Source: Mycobacterium bourgelatii (lineage in GTDB: Bacteria; Actinomycetota; Actinomycetes; Mycobacteriales; Mycobacteriaceae). From it: a DNA stretch of 64,000 nucleotides. Location: positions 2,356,001-2,420,000 of the forward strand of contig NZ_BLKZ01000001.1 in assembly GCF_010723575.1 (NCBI RefSeq). The letters are read 5' to 3'. Position 1 is the first letter of the stretch; each line of letters opens with the position of its first letter. Positions 8,511 to 17,720 of the stretch are shown piece after piece. The notes beneath the pieces are model-generated. The model was not told the origin of the DNA, did not search any database, and worked only from the letters and a program-made list of their open reading frames with translations. Position numbers and translations under genes: made by a program.

Positions 8511-10132
8511 GAACCGCCTCCCACTTTGGCCTTCAATTCATTACGCAGGATCTTGCCGGTACTGCCGCGCGGCAACTCGTCGAGGATGTGGATCTCGCGC
8601 GGCACCTTGTAGTTGGCCAGGTTTTCCCGCACGTGCTGCTTGAGTGCTTCGACATCGGCGGTCGCGCCGGGCTCGAGCACCACGAACGCCGCCAGCCGCT
8701 GGCCGTACTGCTCGTCGTCCACTCCGATCACCGAGGCTTCGGCGACCTCCGGGTGGGTCGCCAACGTCTTCTCCACCTCGATGGGGTAGATGTTCTCGCC
8801 ACCCGAGACGATCATTTCGTCGTCCCGGCCGACGACGAACAGTCGCCCGTTCTCGTCCAGGTAGCCGACATCGCCCGAGGACATGAATCCGGCGTGAAAG
8901 TCCTTGGTCGCGCCGGAGGTGTAGCCGTCGAATTGTGTCTTGTTGCGGACGTAGATGGTGCCCACCTCACTGACGGGCAGCTCGTTGAATTCCGAATCGA
9001 GGATGCGGATTTCGGTTCCCTCGGCGGGTTTGCCAGCGGTGTCGGGTGCCGCGCGCAGGTCCGCCGGTGTCGCGGTGGCGATCATGCCGGCCTCGGTGGC
9101 GTTGTAGTTGTTGTAGATGACGTCGCCGAACTGGTCCATGAACGAGATCACGACATCGGGCCGCATCCGCGAACCGGAGGCTACGGCGAAGCGCAAGGAG
9201 CGGCAGCTGTAGCGGTTGCGAACCTCGTCGGGCAACTCCATGATGCGGTCGAACATGACCGGCACCACAGCCAGGCCGGTGGCCTTGTGGCGGTCGATGA
9301 GTTCCAGCGTGGCTTCCGGATCGAACTTGCGCCGGGTGATCACCGTGCAGGCCAGCGATGAGGCCAACACCAGCTGCGAGAAACCCCACGCGTGGAACAT
9401 CGGCGCCACGATGACGATCGGCTCCTCGGCCCGCCACGGTGTGCGGTCCAGGATGCCCTTGAGGACGCCGATGCCACCACCGCCGCCAGAATGCTTGGCG
9501 CCCTTGGGGGTTCCGGTGGTCCCCGACGTCAGCATGATGATCTTGGCCTTGTGGCCGGTGCGCCGAGGGGCCTGCCCGCGGTGCTTGGCGATCAGTTTCT
9601 CGACGGTGACGTCGTGACTTCCGTCGGACCATGCCACGATGCGGGCGGCGTCGGGCCTGTCGGCGAGGGCGCGGTCCACCGTTGGCGTGAACTCTTCGTC
9701 GTAGATGACGGCGTCGACCTTCTCCCGGGTCACCACCTCGGCCAGCGCCGGGCCGGCGAACGAGGTGTTGAGCAGCAGCACGTCGGCGCCGATCCTGTTG
9801 GCGCCCAACAACGCATCGACGAACCCCCGGTGGTTTCGGCACATGACGCCGACCACTTTGGGGGCTCCGGACGGCAGGGCCTGCAGGGCGGCGCCCAACG
9901 CGTTCCCACGGTCGTCGAGCTGCCGCCACGTCAGCGAACCCAGTTCGTCGATGAAGCCGGGGCTGTCCGGGCAGCGCTGCGACGCACCGGCGAACCCGGC
10001 GGTGAATCCAAGGCCCTCGCGGCGCATGGCCGCCGCCATCTTGATGTAGCGGTCGGGTCGCATCGGCGCGATCATTCCCGCGCGCCGCAACGTGGAGACG
10101 ACGCCCAGCGCCTCTTCGATTCGAGAAGCCAT
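8507..10132 (-). CDS. fadD12: Fatty-acid--CoA ligase (acyl-CoA synthetase)
   Basis: A 541-residue ANL-superfamily enzyme that adenylates a fatty acid and transfers it to CoA. The ATP-binding P-loop is MLTSGTTGTPKGAK, followed by YNNYNATEAGM (A5), SSGDVGYLDENGRLF (A7 with the ribose-binding Asp), GRDDEMIVSGGENIYP (A8 hinge) and PRGSTGKILRNEL, which carries the catalytic lysine near the C-terminus. The ATG at 10132 is 3 bases after the acyltransferase stop and the stop overlaps lipO. This order (acyltransferase, ligase, esterase) suggests a pathway that activates and re-esterifies an acyl chain. Homologous to Rv1427c. Confidence 0.93.
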   Translation of the reverse strand: MASRIEEALGVVSTLRRAGMIAPMRPDRYIKMAAAMRREGLGFTAGFAGASQRCPDSPGFIDELGSLTWRQLDDRGNALGAALQALPSGAPKVVGVMCRNHRGFVDALLGANRIGADVLLLNTSFAGPALAEVVTREKVDAVIYDEEFTPTVDRALADRPDAARIVAWSDGSHDVTVEKLIAKHRGQAPRRTGHKAKIIMLTSGTTGTPKGAKHSGGGGGIGVLKGILDRTPWRAEEPIVIVAPMFHAWGFSQLVLASSLACTVITRRKFDPEATLELIDRHKATGLAVVPVMFDRIMELPDEVRNRYSCRSLRFAVASGSRMRPDVVISFMDQFGDVIYNNYNATEAGMIATATPADLRAAPDTAGKPAEGTEIRILDSEFNELPVSEVGTIYVRNKTQFDGYTSGATKDFHAGFMSSGDVGYLDENGRLFVVGRDDEMIVSGGENIYPIEVEKTLATHPEVAEASVIGVDDEQYGQRLAAFVVLEPGATADVEALKQHVRENLANYKVPREIHILDELPRGSTGKILRNELKAKVGGGS

Positions 10133-10135
10133 AAC

Positions 10136-10927
10136 TCAGCCCAGAATCGGGAAGCGTCGCTTGGCGGCGAGCTCGTTGAGCGCCTGCTGCATGACGAACC
10201 GCACGTGTTCGTCCACCTCGTCGATGTCGGGATTTTCACCGAACTCGGCGGTGATATCGATCGGATCCAGCACCTGCGTCACGATCTTGCTCGGCAACGG
10301 CAGGTTGGGCGGGATCGGACTGGTCAGCCCGAACGGGAACCCGAACGACAGCGGCAGGATGTCGCTGCGGATCAAGCGCTTCAAGCCCAGACGCCGGGCC
10401 AGCCAGGTGCCGCGGGTCAGATAGAGCTGGGTCTCCTGGCCACCGATGGACACCGCGGGCACGATGGGCACGCCCGCCTCGATCGCGGTGCTGACGTATC
10501 CCTTGCGGCCGTTGAAGTCGATGACGTTCTCCGCCGACGTCGGGCGGTAGGCGTCGTAGTCGCCGCCGGGGAAGACCACCACCACGCCGCCGGAACGCAG
10601 CGCGATGCCCGCGTTCTCGCGATTTGCCCGGATGTAGCCCACCTTGCGGAAGAAGTCCGCGGTGGGGCCCATGAAGAGGACGTCGTGGCTCAGCGTGTAG
10701 ACCGGCCGGTCGTAGCCGAACTTGTCGTAGAAGTCGACGCTGAAGATCGGCACGTCCATCGGGAACTGTCCGCCGGAGTGGTTGGCGACGACGAGCGCGC
10801 CGCCGGGTGGGAAGGAATCGAGGCCGTGTACCTCGGCGCGGAAATACGTCTTCAGCACGGGACGCATGACGCTCATCAAGCGCTGCGTCGTGCCGGGATC
10901 GAATTTGCCGATGTCGTCGTCGCTCAC
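10136..10927 (-). CDS. Lysophospholipid/MGAT-like acyltransferase
   Basis: A 263-residue acyltransferase of the PlsC/LPLAT superfamily, homologous to Rv1428c. The putative catalytic block is VVANHSGGQFPMDVP (about residues 47-61), where the His is followed by Asp at a wider spacing than the classical HX4D, as in the MGAT-like branch. A second conserved block is VVVFPGGDYDAYRP (EGT or FPEG-like substrate-binding motif), then VPIVPAVSIGGQET. It heads the minus-strand operon with fadD12 and lipO. A GTG/ATG choice is not needed: ATG at 10927 follows GGAGCC a few bases upstream. It diverges from the PucR-type regulator, with 149 bases between the start codons. Confidence 0.85.
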   Translation of the reverse strand: MSDDDIGKFDPGTTQRLMSVMRPVLKTYFRAEVHGLDSFPPGGALVVANHSGGQFPMDVPIFSVDFYDKFGYDRPVYTLSHDVLFMGPTADFFRKVGYIRANRENAGIALRSGGVVVVFPGGDYDAYRPTSAENVIDFNGRKGYVSTAIEAGVPIVPAVSIGGQETQLYLTRGTWLARRLGLKRLIRSDILPLSFGFPFGLTSPIPPNLPLPSKIVTQVLDPIDITAEFGENPDIDEVDEHVRFVMQQALNELAAKRRFPILG

Positions 10928-11076
10928 TGAGGCTCCTTTGCCAACGAGTCTCTAGATCGTAGCGACCACGGCATGGAACGTTCTGGCGGTGTCGCTGGTG
11001 AAAAGTCTCCCGTTGTCGCTGGGACGGGTGCACAGTGATCAATGGGCTAACGCGTCAGCGGAGAAGGGACGCAGAA

Positions 11077-12327
11077 ATGACAAGTGTCGACAGCGCGTCC
11101 ATTCTGACGATCGTCGAACAATTGGACAAGATTCGCGACGAATTTATCGACGAAGTGTTCGAGATGATGAAGTCCGAGATCCGCGGCCTGAACTACGACA
11201 CCCGCATGAACGAGTTGTGGCGGGCCAGCATCACCGAGAACTTTCTGGCGGGAATTCATTACCTGGCGCGGAATGAGCCGTCGTCGTTGATCGAGGCACC
11301 GGCGGCCGCGTTGGCCTACGCGCGTGCGGCCGCACAACGTGATATCCCGTTGGCGCCTTTGGTTCGCGCGCATCGGCTGGGGCAGGCGCACTTTCTCGAA
11401 GTGGCGATGCAGTATGCGTCGGTATTGGATCCCGCGCAGCAAGCGGCGACGATCATCGAGCTGGTGAATCGGGGGAACCGCCTGATCGATCTGGTGGCCG
11501 ACCAGTTGATCATCGCCTATGAAGAGGAACACGATCGCTGGCTGAGTCGGCGCAGCGGCCTGCAGCAGCAGTGGATCAGCGAGGTGCTCGCGGGCACCCT
11601 GATAGACGTAGCGCGGGCCGAAAAGGGGCTGCGCTATCGGTTCGATGGCAGGCACATCGCGGCGGTGGTGTGGGTCGAACGCGACGTGCCCACCGTCGAG
11701 GTGGTGCGGCTCTTCGAACAAGTGCGGTCCTTGATCGCCGACGAATTGGAGCCCGTGGTCAGTTCGTTGATGGTGCCGACGGACGAACGCGAAGCCCGAT
11801 TGTGGTTTTCGTCGGTGCGGCCCCTCGACGCGGCACGCCTGCGCGCGGCGTTGACCCGGGCGGGGATCCCTGCTCGGTTGGCGTTCGGTCGGGTAGAGGC
11901 CGGGCTACACGGGTTCCGGGCCTCGATGAAGCAGGCCGAACGGGTCAAGGCGGTGGCCGTCGCCGGCTGCGGTCGCATCGGTGAGCGCATCCTCTTCTAT
12001 CGCGACGTCGCGCCGATCGCATTGATGGCGGGGGACGTGGATGAGTTGCGGCGCTTTGTCGCCGACACGTTGGGCGACCTTGGCGCCGACGACGAGCGGT
12101 GCGGTTGGCTGCGCGAAACCTTGCGCGAGTTCCTGGCTCGCAATCGCAGTTACGTGGCAACGGCCGAAGCTATGATCTTGCACCGCAACACCATTCAGTA
12201 TCGAGTAGGCCAGGCGATGGACACCTGCGGGCAGGATTTCGACGACCCCGATGCGGTGTTCGCCGTGCAGATGGCGTTGGAGATCTGCCGGTGGATGGCG
12301 CCCGCTGTGCTGCGAGCACAACACTGA
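11077..12327 (+). CDS. PucR/CdaR-family transcriptional regulator
   Basis: A 416-residue regulator with an N-terminal RsbRD-like helical sensor region (about residues 5-160, TIVEQLDKIRDEFIDEV onward), a middle GGDEF-like/GAF-like segment and a C-terminal PucR helix-turn-helix (AEAMILHRNTIQYRV, about 370-385). Such proteins are usually metabolite-responsive activators. ATG at 11077 is preferred over an upstream ATG at 11035 because GAAGGGA lies at the right distance and because conserved sequence starts here. It is divergent from the acyltransferase operon and may control it; that is inference from position. Homologous to Rv1429. Confidence 0.85.
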   Translation: MTSVDSASILTIVEQLDKIRDEFIDEVFEMMKSEIRGLNYDTRMNELWRASITENFLAGIHYLARNEPSSLIEAPAAALAYARAAAQRDIPLAPLVRAHRLGQAHFLEVAMQYASVLDPAQQAATIIELVNRGNRLIDLVADQLIIAYEEEHDRWLSRRSGLQQQWISEVLAGTLIDVARAEKGLRYRFDGRHIAAVVWVERDVPTVEVVRLFEQVRSLIADELEPVVSSLMVPTDEREARLWFSSVRPLDAARLRAALTRAGIPARLAFGRVEAGLHGFRASMKQAERVKAVAVAGCGRIGERILFYRDVAPIALMAGDVDELRRFVADTLGDLGADDERCGWLRETLREFLARNRSYVATAEAMILHRNTIQYRVGQAMDTCGQDFDDPDAVFAVQMALEICRWMAPAVLRAQH

Positions 12328-12420
12328 GCTGCATTTTCGGCTTCGACGCATAAGAGCTCACAGCCCTTGCGGCGTTAGCGTTTGCCCACGTCAAACGTCA
12401 AAGAATCAGGAGAGGCGGCA

Positions 12421-12726
12421 ATGGACCGGCCGGCCGCAGGCATTGACCGGCGCGAGGCCGAATACTTTCTGCTTCTGCTCGCTCAGATCTGCAAACGCAC
12501 CAACCTGCAGATCGTCAGCTACCAACGCGCGATCGAGGTTGCCGTAGCCGCCGGTCGTCACCAACAGGCCTGCGAGCTAAGGGAATTGATGGGCATGACG
12601 CAACAGGATCGAGAGATCCTCGCAGACTTGATCGATCGCCTGCAGGTGTCCGCCGACGCGTCGGTGGGTGAGGAGCGAGATCCGGCCGGGTGTCACGAGG
12701 GGTCACGCGTACGGCAACGCCTGTAA
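12421..12726 (+). CDS. Small protein of unknown function, first of a paralogous pair
   Basis: 101 residues from an ATG with a good AGGAGAG ribosome binding site. I do not recognise the family. The N-terminal half, about residues 9-40, is predicted amphipathic helix and shares FLxLLAQIC(K/R)RxN and YQRA with the protein at 12817. The middle (ELRELMGMTQQDREILADL) is also helical; the final 25 residues are charged and look disordered. One cysteine sits in AQIC in both paralogues. The gene follows the PucR-type regulator on the same strand by 93 bases and ends 19 bases before a 10-bp GC hairpin. It occupies the place where M. tuberculosis has PE16. A role related to the regulator is possible but not shown. 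Confidence 0.7.
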   Translation: MDRPAAGIDRREAEYFLLLLAQICKRTNLQIVSYQRAIEVAVAAGRHQQACELRELMGMTQQDREILADLIDRLQVSADASVGEERDPAGCHEGSRVRQRL

Positions 12727-12745
12727 TGGGCCTCGCACCAGCGTC

Positions 12746-12777
12746 GCCGGGTCCGTCTGGGTGGGGGCGGACCCGGC
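12746..12777 (+). terminator. GC hairpin after the first small gene
   Basis: A perfect 10-bp stem (12746-12755 pairs with 12768-12777, GCCGGGTCCG arm) with a 12-base loop. It lies in the 90-base spacer between the two small paralogous genes. There is no T-run, which is usual for mycobacterial terminators. It could also act as an mRNA-stabilising stem. Confidence 0.55.
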
Positions 12778-12816
12778 GAGCCGCCAGTAAACCAAATCCG
12801 AGTCGAGAGAGGCACG

Positions 12817-13068
12817 ATGAATCCGCCCAACGCCACCGTCGAGCAACGCCAAACCGACCAGTTCCTGAAGCTGCTCGCCCAGATCTGCCGACGCATCAAC
12901 CACCGGGTCGACTTGTACCAACGTGCGGGTGTCGCGTTCGACGGCGAAGCCCTCATCGAACGCCCCTCGGGCGTTAGACAGCTGGCCCGCCTTGACGAAC
13001 GAGACCGACTGATCGTCGAAGAGTTGACCGGTCAGTTGCAGCGGCGCTTCCGGGCCGCTGACGGGTAG
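12817..13068 (+). CDS. Small protein of unknown function, second of a paralogous pair
   Basis: 83 residues from an ATG preceded by GAGAGG. It shares with the 12421 gene the segment FLKLLAQICRRINHRV and then YQRAG, so the two are tandem duplicates that have diverged. The shared part is a helix with a leucine face and one cysteine (AQIC). The C-terminal half (LARLDERDRLIVEELTGQL) is another charged helix. No catalytic motif, signal peptide or membrane segment is visible. A perfect 9-bp hairpin follows 46 bases after the stop, so the two genes look like separate small transcription units or a processed operon. I do not know a named family. Confidence 0.7.
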   Translation: MNPPNATVEQRQTDQFLKLLAQICRRINHRVDLYQRAGVAFDGEALIERPSGVRQLARLDERDRLIVEELTGQLQRRFRAADG

Positions 13069-13114
13069 CGCCGGCGACGGTGCGCGGATTGATCGTCCCC
13101 ACGCAGTAGCTGAA

Positions 13115-13146
13115 GCCGGGCCCGCCGGTCGGGCGGTGGGCCCGGC
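13115..13146 (+). terminator. GC hairpin after the second small gene
   Basis: A perfect 9-bp stem (GCCGGGCCC, 13115-13123, with 13138-13146) around a 14-base GC-rich loop, 46 bases after the stop of the gene at 12817. It resembles the hairpin after the first small gene, supporting a terminator role for both. Confidence 0.6.
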
Positions 13147-13298
13147 TTCTCAAATGTGCTTGGCCGCAGTGCTTTCGACCCGCCGAGTGCTAGCCGGACC
13201 ACCCACCACCAAAACCGCCCGAACCCGATCCCCAAAATCGGCGCGGTGACCGATACATTGGACTCGCCATTTGGTTTTGCACCTGGAACGAGGCCGCC

Positions 13299-15056
13299 AT
13301 GGGATTCATGTCACCCGAGCTTCCCGACGTCGATCGCGCCACTTGGCCCACCCTGCCGCGGGCAGAACGACTGAAGGTTGTCACTCGCCACTGGGCTGAA
13401 CACGGTTTCGGGACACCGTATGCGGTGTATCTGCTCTACCTGCTGAAGATCGCTCTGTACGTCGCCGTCCCCGCCGCCATCATCTCGCTGACACCCGGCC
13501 TGCCCGGGCTCAGCCACATCAGCGAATGGTGGTGGCAGCCGATCGTGTACCAGAAGGTCATCATCTTCACGCTGCTGTTCGAAGTGCTGGGTCTGGGCTG
13601 CGGTTCCGGCCCGCTGACCGGACGGTTCATGCCGCCGATCGGCGGCGTGCTCTATTGGTTGCGGCCCAAGACGATTCGGCTGCCCCCGTGGGGGGACAAG
13701 GTCCCATTCACCAAAGGCGACTCCCGCACCATCGTCGACGTCGCCCTCTACGCCATCGTGTTGATCAGCGCGGTGTGGGCGCTGCTCTCGCCCGGTCACG
13801 GCGGCTCGGTCACCGCCGCCGGTGACGTTGGCCTGATCAACCCGCTGCTGGTGATTCCGACGATCGTCGCCCTGGCGCTGCTGGGTCTGCGGGACAAGAC
13901 CATCTTCCTGGCGGCTCGCGGCGAGCACTACTGGTTGAAGCTGTTCGTGTTCTTCTTCCCGTTCACCGACCAGATCGCGGCGTACAAGATCATCATGCTC
14001 TGCCTGTGGTGGGGCGCGGCAACCTCAAAGCTCAACCACCATTTCCCCTACGTCGTGTCGGTAATGACGAGCAACAACGCGCTATTGCGCGGCAGGATCT
14101 TCAACCCGATCAAGCACCGGATCTACCGCGACCACGTCAACGATCTGCGGCCCACCTGGATACCGAAGGCGATGGCCCACGTCGGTGGCACCACCGCGGA
14201 GTTCATAGTCCCCACGCTGCTGGTGTTCGTCGCGGGCGATCAGCCGTGGCGGTGGTTCCTCATCGGGTTCATGGTGATCTTCCACCTCAACATCCTGTCC
14301 AACCTCCCGATGGGGGTGCCGTTGGAGTGGAACGTCTTTTTCATCTTCTCGCTGTTCTATCTGTTCGGGCATTATGGCGAGTTGCGTGCGATCGACCTGC
14401 GGTCGCCGCTGTTGCTGGCCCTGATACTCGCCGCGGTTGTCGTCGTGATCGTGGGAAACATGTATCCCGAGAAGGTTTCGTTCCTGCCGGCCATGCGCTA
14501 CTACGCCGGCAACTGGGCCACCAGCGTCTGGTGCTTCAAAGAGGGCGTGGAGGACAAGATCGAGGCGAACGTGGTGAAGAGCTCACCGCTTGTGGTCAAC
14601 CAGCTGGCCAAGCTCTACGACGAAGAGACGGCCGAGATCATGGCGGACAAGACCGCGGCGTTCCGGGCGATGCACACGCATGGCCGCGCACTCAATGGCC
14701 TGCTGCCCCGTGCGATCGACAACGAAGCCGAGTACAAGGTGCGTGAGGGCGAAATCGTTGCGGGCCCGCTGGTCGGTTGGAACTTCGGCGAGGGCCACCT
14801 GCACAACGAGCAGTTGCTGGAGGCGGTGCAACGACGGTGCAACTTCGACGAGGGTGAACTCCGCGTCATCGTCCTAGAGGGTCAGCCGATTCACATCCAG
14901 AAGCAGTGGTACCGCATCCTCGACGCCAAGACCGGCTTGATCGAATCCGGCTACGTCGAGGTCAAGGACATGCTGACCCGCCAGCCTTGGCCAGAACCCG
15001 GCGACGAGTTCCCCGTCCACATCACCACTCAACCCGTGGTCCACGGAAAGTCGTGA
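13299..15056 (+). CDS. DUF3556 family integral membrane protein
   Basis: 585 residues, homologous to Rv1431. The first ~380 residues contain about ten hydrophobic segments (for example LYLLKIALYVAVPAAIISL, IVLISAVWALLSPG and LLVIPTIVALALLGL), and the last ~200 are soluble. The soluble tail contains LNGLLPRAIDNEAEYKVREG and a HIQKQWYRILDAKTG segment. No enzymatic motif is clear to me. The ATG has GAGG upstream (AACGAGGCCGCC). Its TGA overlaps the GTG of the downstream oxidoreductase, so the two are translationally coupled and likely act on the same, probably lipid, substrate. That last point is inference. Confidence 0.85.
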   Translation: MGFMSPELPDVDRATWPTLPRAERLKVVTRHWAEHGFGTPYAVYLLYLLKIALYVAVPAAIISLTPGLPGLSHISEWWWQPIVYQKVIIFTLLFEVLGLGCGSGPLTGRFMPPIGGVLYWLRPKTIRLPPWGDKVPFTKGDSRTIVDVALYAIVLISAVWALLSPGHGGSVTAAGDVGLINPLLVIPTIVALALLGLRDKTIFLAARGEHYWLKLFVFFFPFTDQIAAYKIIMLCLWWGAATSKLNHHFPYVVSVMTSNNALLRGRIFNPIKHRIYRDHVNDLRPTWIPKAMAHVGGTTAEFIVPTLLVFVAGDQPWRWFLIGFMVIFHLNILSNLPMGVPLEWNVFFIFSLFYLFGHYGELRAIDLRSPLLLALILAAVVVVIVGNMYPEKVSFLPAMRYYAGNWATSVWCFKEGVEDKIEANVVKSSPLVVNQLAKLYDEETAEIMADKTAAFRAMHTHGRALNGLLPRAIDNEAEYKVREGEIVAGPLVGWNFGEGHLHNEQLLEAVQRRCNFDEGELRVIVLEGQPIHIQKQWYRILDAKTGLIESGYVEVKDMLTRQPWPEPGDEFPVHITTQPVVHGKS

Positions 15057-16486
15057 CCCGGACCGGTAACAAGGCCGTCGTCGTCGGCGCCGGGCCCAAC
15101 GGCTTGGCCGCGGCGATCCACCTTGCCCGCCAGGGACTCGACGTACAGGTCCTGGAGGCACGCGACACGATCGGTGGGGGAGCGCGCTCGAGTGAGCTGA
15201 CCCTGCCGGGGCTCATCCACGACGACTGCTCGGCCTTTCATCCGCTCGGTGTCGGTTCGCCGTTCTGGCAGGAAATCGACCTGCAGAGTTACGGGCTGGC
15301 GTGGAAGTGGCCGGAGATCGACTGCGCGCATCCGCTCGATGACGGCACCGTCGGCGTGCTGTACCACTCGATCGACGACACCGCGGCAGGGCTGGGGTCC
15401 GACGGCAAGCGGTGGCGACTGGCCGTCGGTGACCTCGCCCGCGGCTTCGACGAACTGGCCGGCGATCTGCTTCGCCCGATCATCAACATCCCGCAACATC
15501 CGCTGCGGCTGGCCGCTTTCGGGCCGCGCGCCGTGTTGCCGGCCACTGTCATGGCGCGCTGGTTTCGGACCGAGCAAGCACGTGCGCTGTTCGGTGGTGC
15601 GGCCGCCCATCTCTACTCTCGTCTCGACCGTCCGCTGACCGCGTCCCTCGGGTTGATGATCCTGGCCAGCGGCCATCGCTACGGTTGGCCCGTCGCCGAG
15701 GGAGGGTCCGGATCGATCACGCGGGCGATGGGCGCCGCGCTGGCGGCGCACGGCGGTCAGGTAGCCACCGGCGTCACCGTCGCCAGCCGTCGCGACATTC
15801 CCGACGCCGACATTGTCATGCTCGACCTCAGCCCGGCCCAGGTGTTGACGATCTACGGCGACGCAATGCCCAGCCGAATCAAGCGCTCCTATCGCCGTTA
15901 CCGCGAAGGATCGTCGGCGTTTAAGGTCGACTTCGCCATCGAGGGCGATATTCCGTGGCGAAACCCCGAGTGTGCCCGCGCGGGAACCGTTCACTTGGGT
16001 GGCACGTTCGCCGAGGTCGCCGACACGGAACGGCAGCGCGCGCAAGGCACGATGGCCCAACGGCCGTTCGTCCTCGTAGGCCAGCAGTACCTCGCCGATC
16101 CGTCGCGTTCGTCGGGCAACATCAACCCGATCTGGGCCTATGCCCACGTGCCGTTCGGCTACCCGGGTGACGCCACCAACGCCGTCGTCGAGCAGATCGA
16201 GCGGTTCGCTCCCGGGTTCCGCGACCGCGTCGTCGCGACTGTGAGCAAATCCACCGCCGAATTGCAGGACTACAACCCCAACTACATCGGTGGCGACATC
16301 ATCGGCGGCGCCAACGACCGATTGCAGGTCATCTTGCGTCCACGGATAGCCCTGGACCCCTACGCGGTCGGAGTGCCGGGCGTCTACCTGTGCTCGCAGG
16401 CGGCCCCGCCGGGAGCCGGCATTCACGGCTTATGCGGCTATCACGCTGCGGAATCGGCGTTGCGCTGGTTGCGCAAGCGGCGCTGA
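15053..16486 (+). CDS. Phytoene dehydrogenase-like FAD/NAD(P)-binding oxidoreductase
   Basis: 477 residues from a GTG that overlaps the upstream stop. The N-terminal dinucleotide-binding fold is clear: VVVGAGPNGLAAAIHLARQG, then VLEARDTIGGGARS, giving GxGxxG and the acidic residue at the end of the second strand. The rest follows the phytoene desaturase/retinol isomerase-like family (NPIWAYAHVPFGYPG and a C-terminal GVYLCSQAAPPGAGIHGLCGY). Homologous to Rv1432. The substrate is unknown; the coupled DUF3556 membrane protein suggests a membrane lipid or polyprenyl compound. The M. tuberculosis genes Rv1433-Rv1435c that follow there are absent here, and gap comes next after 212 bases. Confidence 0.88.
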   Translation: MTRTGNKAVVVGAGPNGLAAAIHLARQGLDVQVLEARDTIGGGARSSELTLPGLIHDDCSAFHPLGVGSPFWQEIDLQSYGLAWKWPEIDCAHPLDDGTVGVLYHSIDDTAAGLGSDGKRWRLAVGDLARGFDELAGDLLRPIINIPQHPLRLAAFGPRAVLPATVMARWFRTEQARALFGGAAAHLYSRLDRPLTASLGLMILASGHRYGWPVAEGGSGSITRAMGAALAAHGGQVATGVTVASRRDIPDADIVMLDLSPAQVLTIYGDAMPSRIKRSYRRYREGSSAFKVDFAIEGDIPWRNPECARAGTVHLGGTFAEVADTERQRAQGTMAQRPFVLVGQQYLADPSRSSGNINPIWAYAHVPFGYPGDATNAVVEQIERFAPGFRDRVVATVSKSTAELQDYNPNYIGGDIIGGANDRLQVILRPRIALDPYAVGVPGVYLCSQAAPPGAGIHGLCGYHAAESALRWLRKRR

Positions 16487-16698
16487 ACACCAGCCGCTCA
16501 CCAATCGCCACGCCGGCCTGTAGCCGCCTGCGAGTGCCTCGGCAGGGGGAGTCGGTGGACCGGCTGGAGTGGCCACCGTCACTGGGACGGCCGCCCCTCG
16601 GCGGCGGTGGTCCTAGCTGTCAGCGCACGCTTGAGCCGGCTGATCTAGGCTGACCACGAGTAGTCACTCAGCAGACAAATGAACACAAGGAGAGACAA

Positions 16699-17718
16699 GT
16701 GACGGTCCGGGTAGGCATCAACGGCTTCGGTCGAATCGGACGCAACTTCTACCGGGCCCTCCTGGCCCAGAAGGAGCAAGGTGCCGCCGACATTGAGGTG
16801 ATTGCCGTCAACGACATCACCGACAACAAGACATTGGCGCACCTGCTCAAATTCGACTCGATCCTGGGCCGGCTCCCGCAAGACGTGAGCCTGGAAGGCG
16901 AGGACACGATCGTCGTCGGAAGCAACAAGATCAAGGGCCTCGCGGTCAAGGAGGGCCCAGCCGCCTTGCCGTGGGGTGACCTCGGGGTTGACGTCGTGGT
17001 GGAATCCACCGGGCTGTTCACCAACGCCGCCAAGGCCAAGGGGCACCTCGAGGCCGGCGCCAAGAAGGTCATCATCTCCGCCCCCGCCACCGACGAGGAC
17101 ATCACCATCGTTCTCGGGGTCAACGACGACAAGTACGACGGCAGCCAGAACATCATTTCCAACGCCTCGTGCACCACGAACTGCCTGGGCCCGCTGGCCA
17201 AGGTGCTGCACGACGAGTTCGGCATCGTCAAGGGCCTGATGACCACCATCCACGCCTACACCCAGGACCAGAACCTGCAGGACGGTCCGCACAAGGACCT
17301 GCGCCGCGCCCGCGCGGCCGCGCTGAACATCGTGCCGACCTCCACGGGTGCGGCCAAGGCCATCGGCCTCGTGCTGCCCGAGCTGAAGGGCAAGCTCGAC
17401 GGGTACGCGCTGCGGGTGCCGATCCCAACCGGCTCGGCCACCGACCTCACCGTGCAGCTGGCCAAGTCGGCCAGCGTCGAGGAGATCAACGCGGCGTTCA
17501 AGTCCGCCGCAGAGGGCAAGCTCAAGGGCATCCTCAAGTACTACGACGTGCCGATTGTCTCCAGCGACATCGTCACCGACCCGCACAGCTCGCTCTTCGA
17601 CGCGGGCCTGACCAAGGTGATCGACGACCAGGCCAAGGTGGTGTCGTGGTACGACAACGAGTGGGGTTACTCCAACCGCCTCATTGATCTGGTCGCGCTG
17701 GTCGGCAAGTCCTTGTAG
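16699..17718 (+). CDS. gap: Glyceraldehyde-3-phosphate dehydrogenase
   Basis: Catalyses oxidative phosphorylation of glyceraldehyde 3-phosphate with NAD+. The 339-residue protein begins TVRVGINGFGRIGRNF (Rossmann fold) and has the active site SNASCTTNCL with the catalytic cysteine at about residue 158, followed by the substrate-binding TIHAYTQDQ and the C-terminal SWYDNEWGYSNR. Length equals the M. tuberculosis enzyme. GTG start with an AGGAGAG ribosome binding site 6 bases upstream. First gene of the gap-pgk-tpiA operon; a TAGGCT -10-like box lies at 16646-16651, but I see no matching -35. Confidence 0.98.
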   Translation: MTVRVGINGFGRIGRNFYRALLAQKEQGAADIEVIAVNDITDNKTLAHLLKFDSILGRLPQDVSLEGEDTIVVGSNKIKGLAVKEGPAALPWGDLGVDVVVESTGLFTNAAKAKGHLEAGAKKVIISAPATDEDITIVLGVNDDKYDGSQNIISNASCTTNCLGPLAKVLHDEFGIVKGLMTTIHAYTQDQNLQDGPHKDLRRARAAALNIVPTSTGAAKAIGLVLPELKGKLDGYALRVPIPTGSATDLTVQLAKSASVEEINAAFKSAAEGKLKGILKYYDVPIVSSDIVTDPHSSLFDAGLTKVIDDQAKVVSWYDNEWGYSNRLIDLVALVGKSL

Positions 17719-17720
17719 CC

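Noticed and set aside
16631..16651. Complete sigma-A promoter for gap (TTGAGC and TAGGCT)
   Set aside because: The two boxes are only 9 bases apart, far from the usual 16-19; only the -10-like box is retained as a weak remark.
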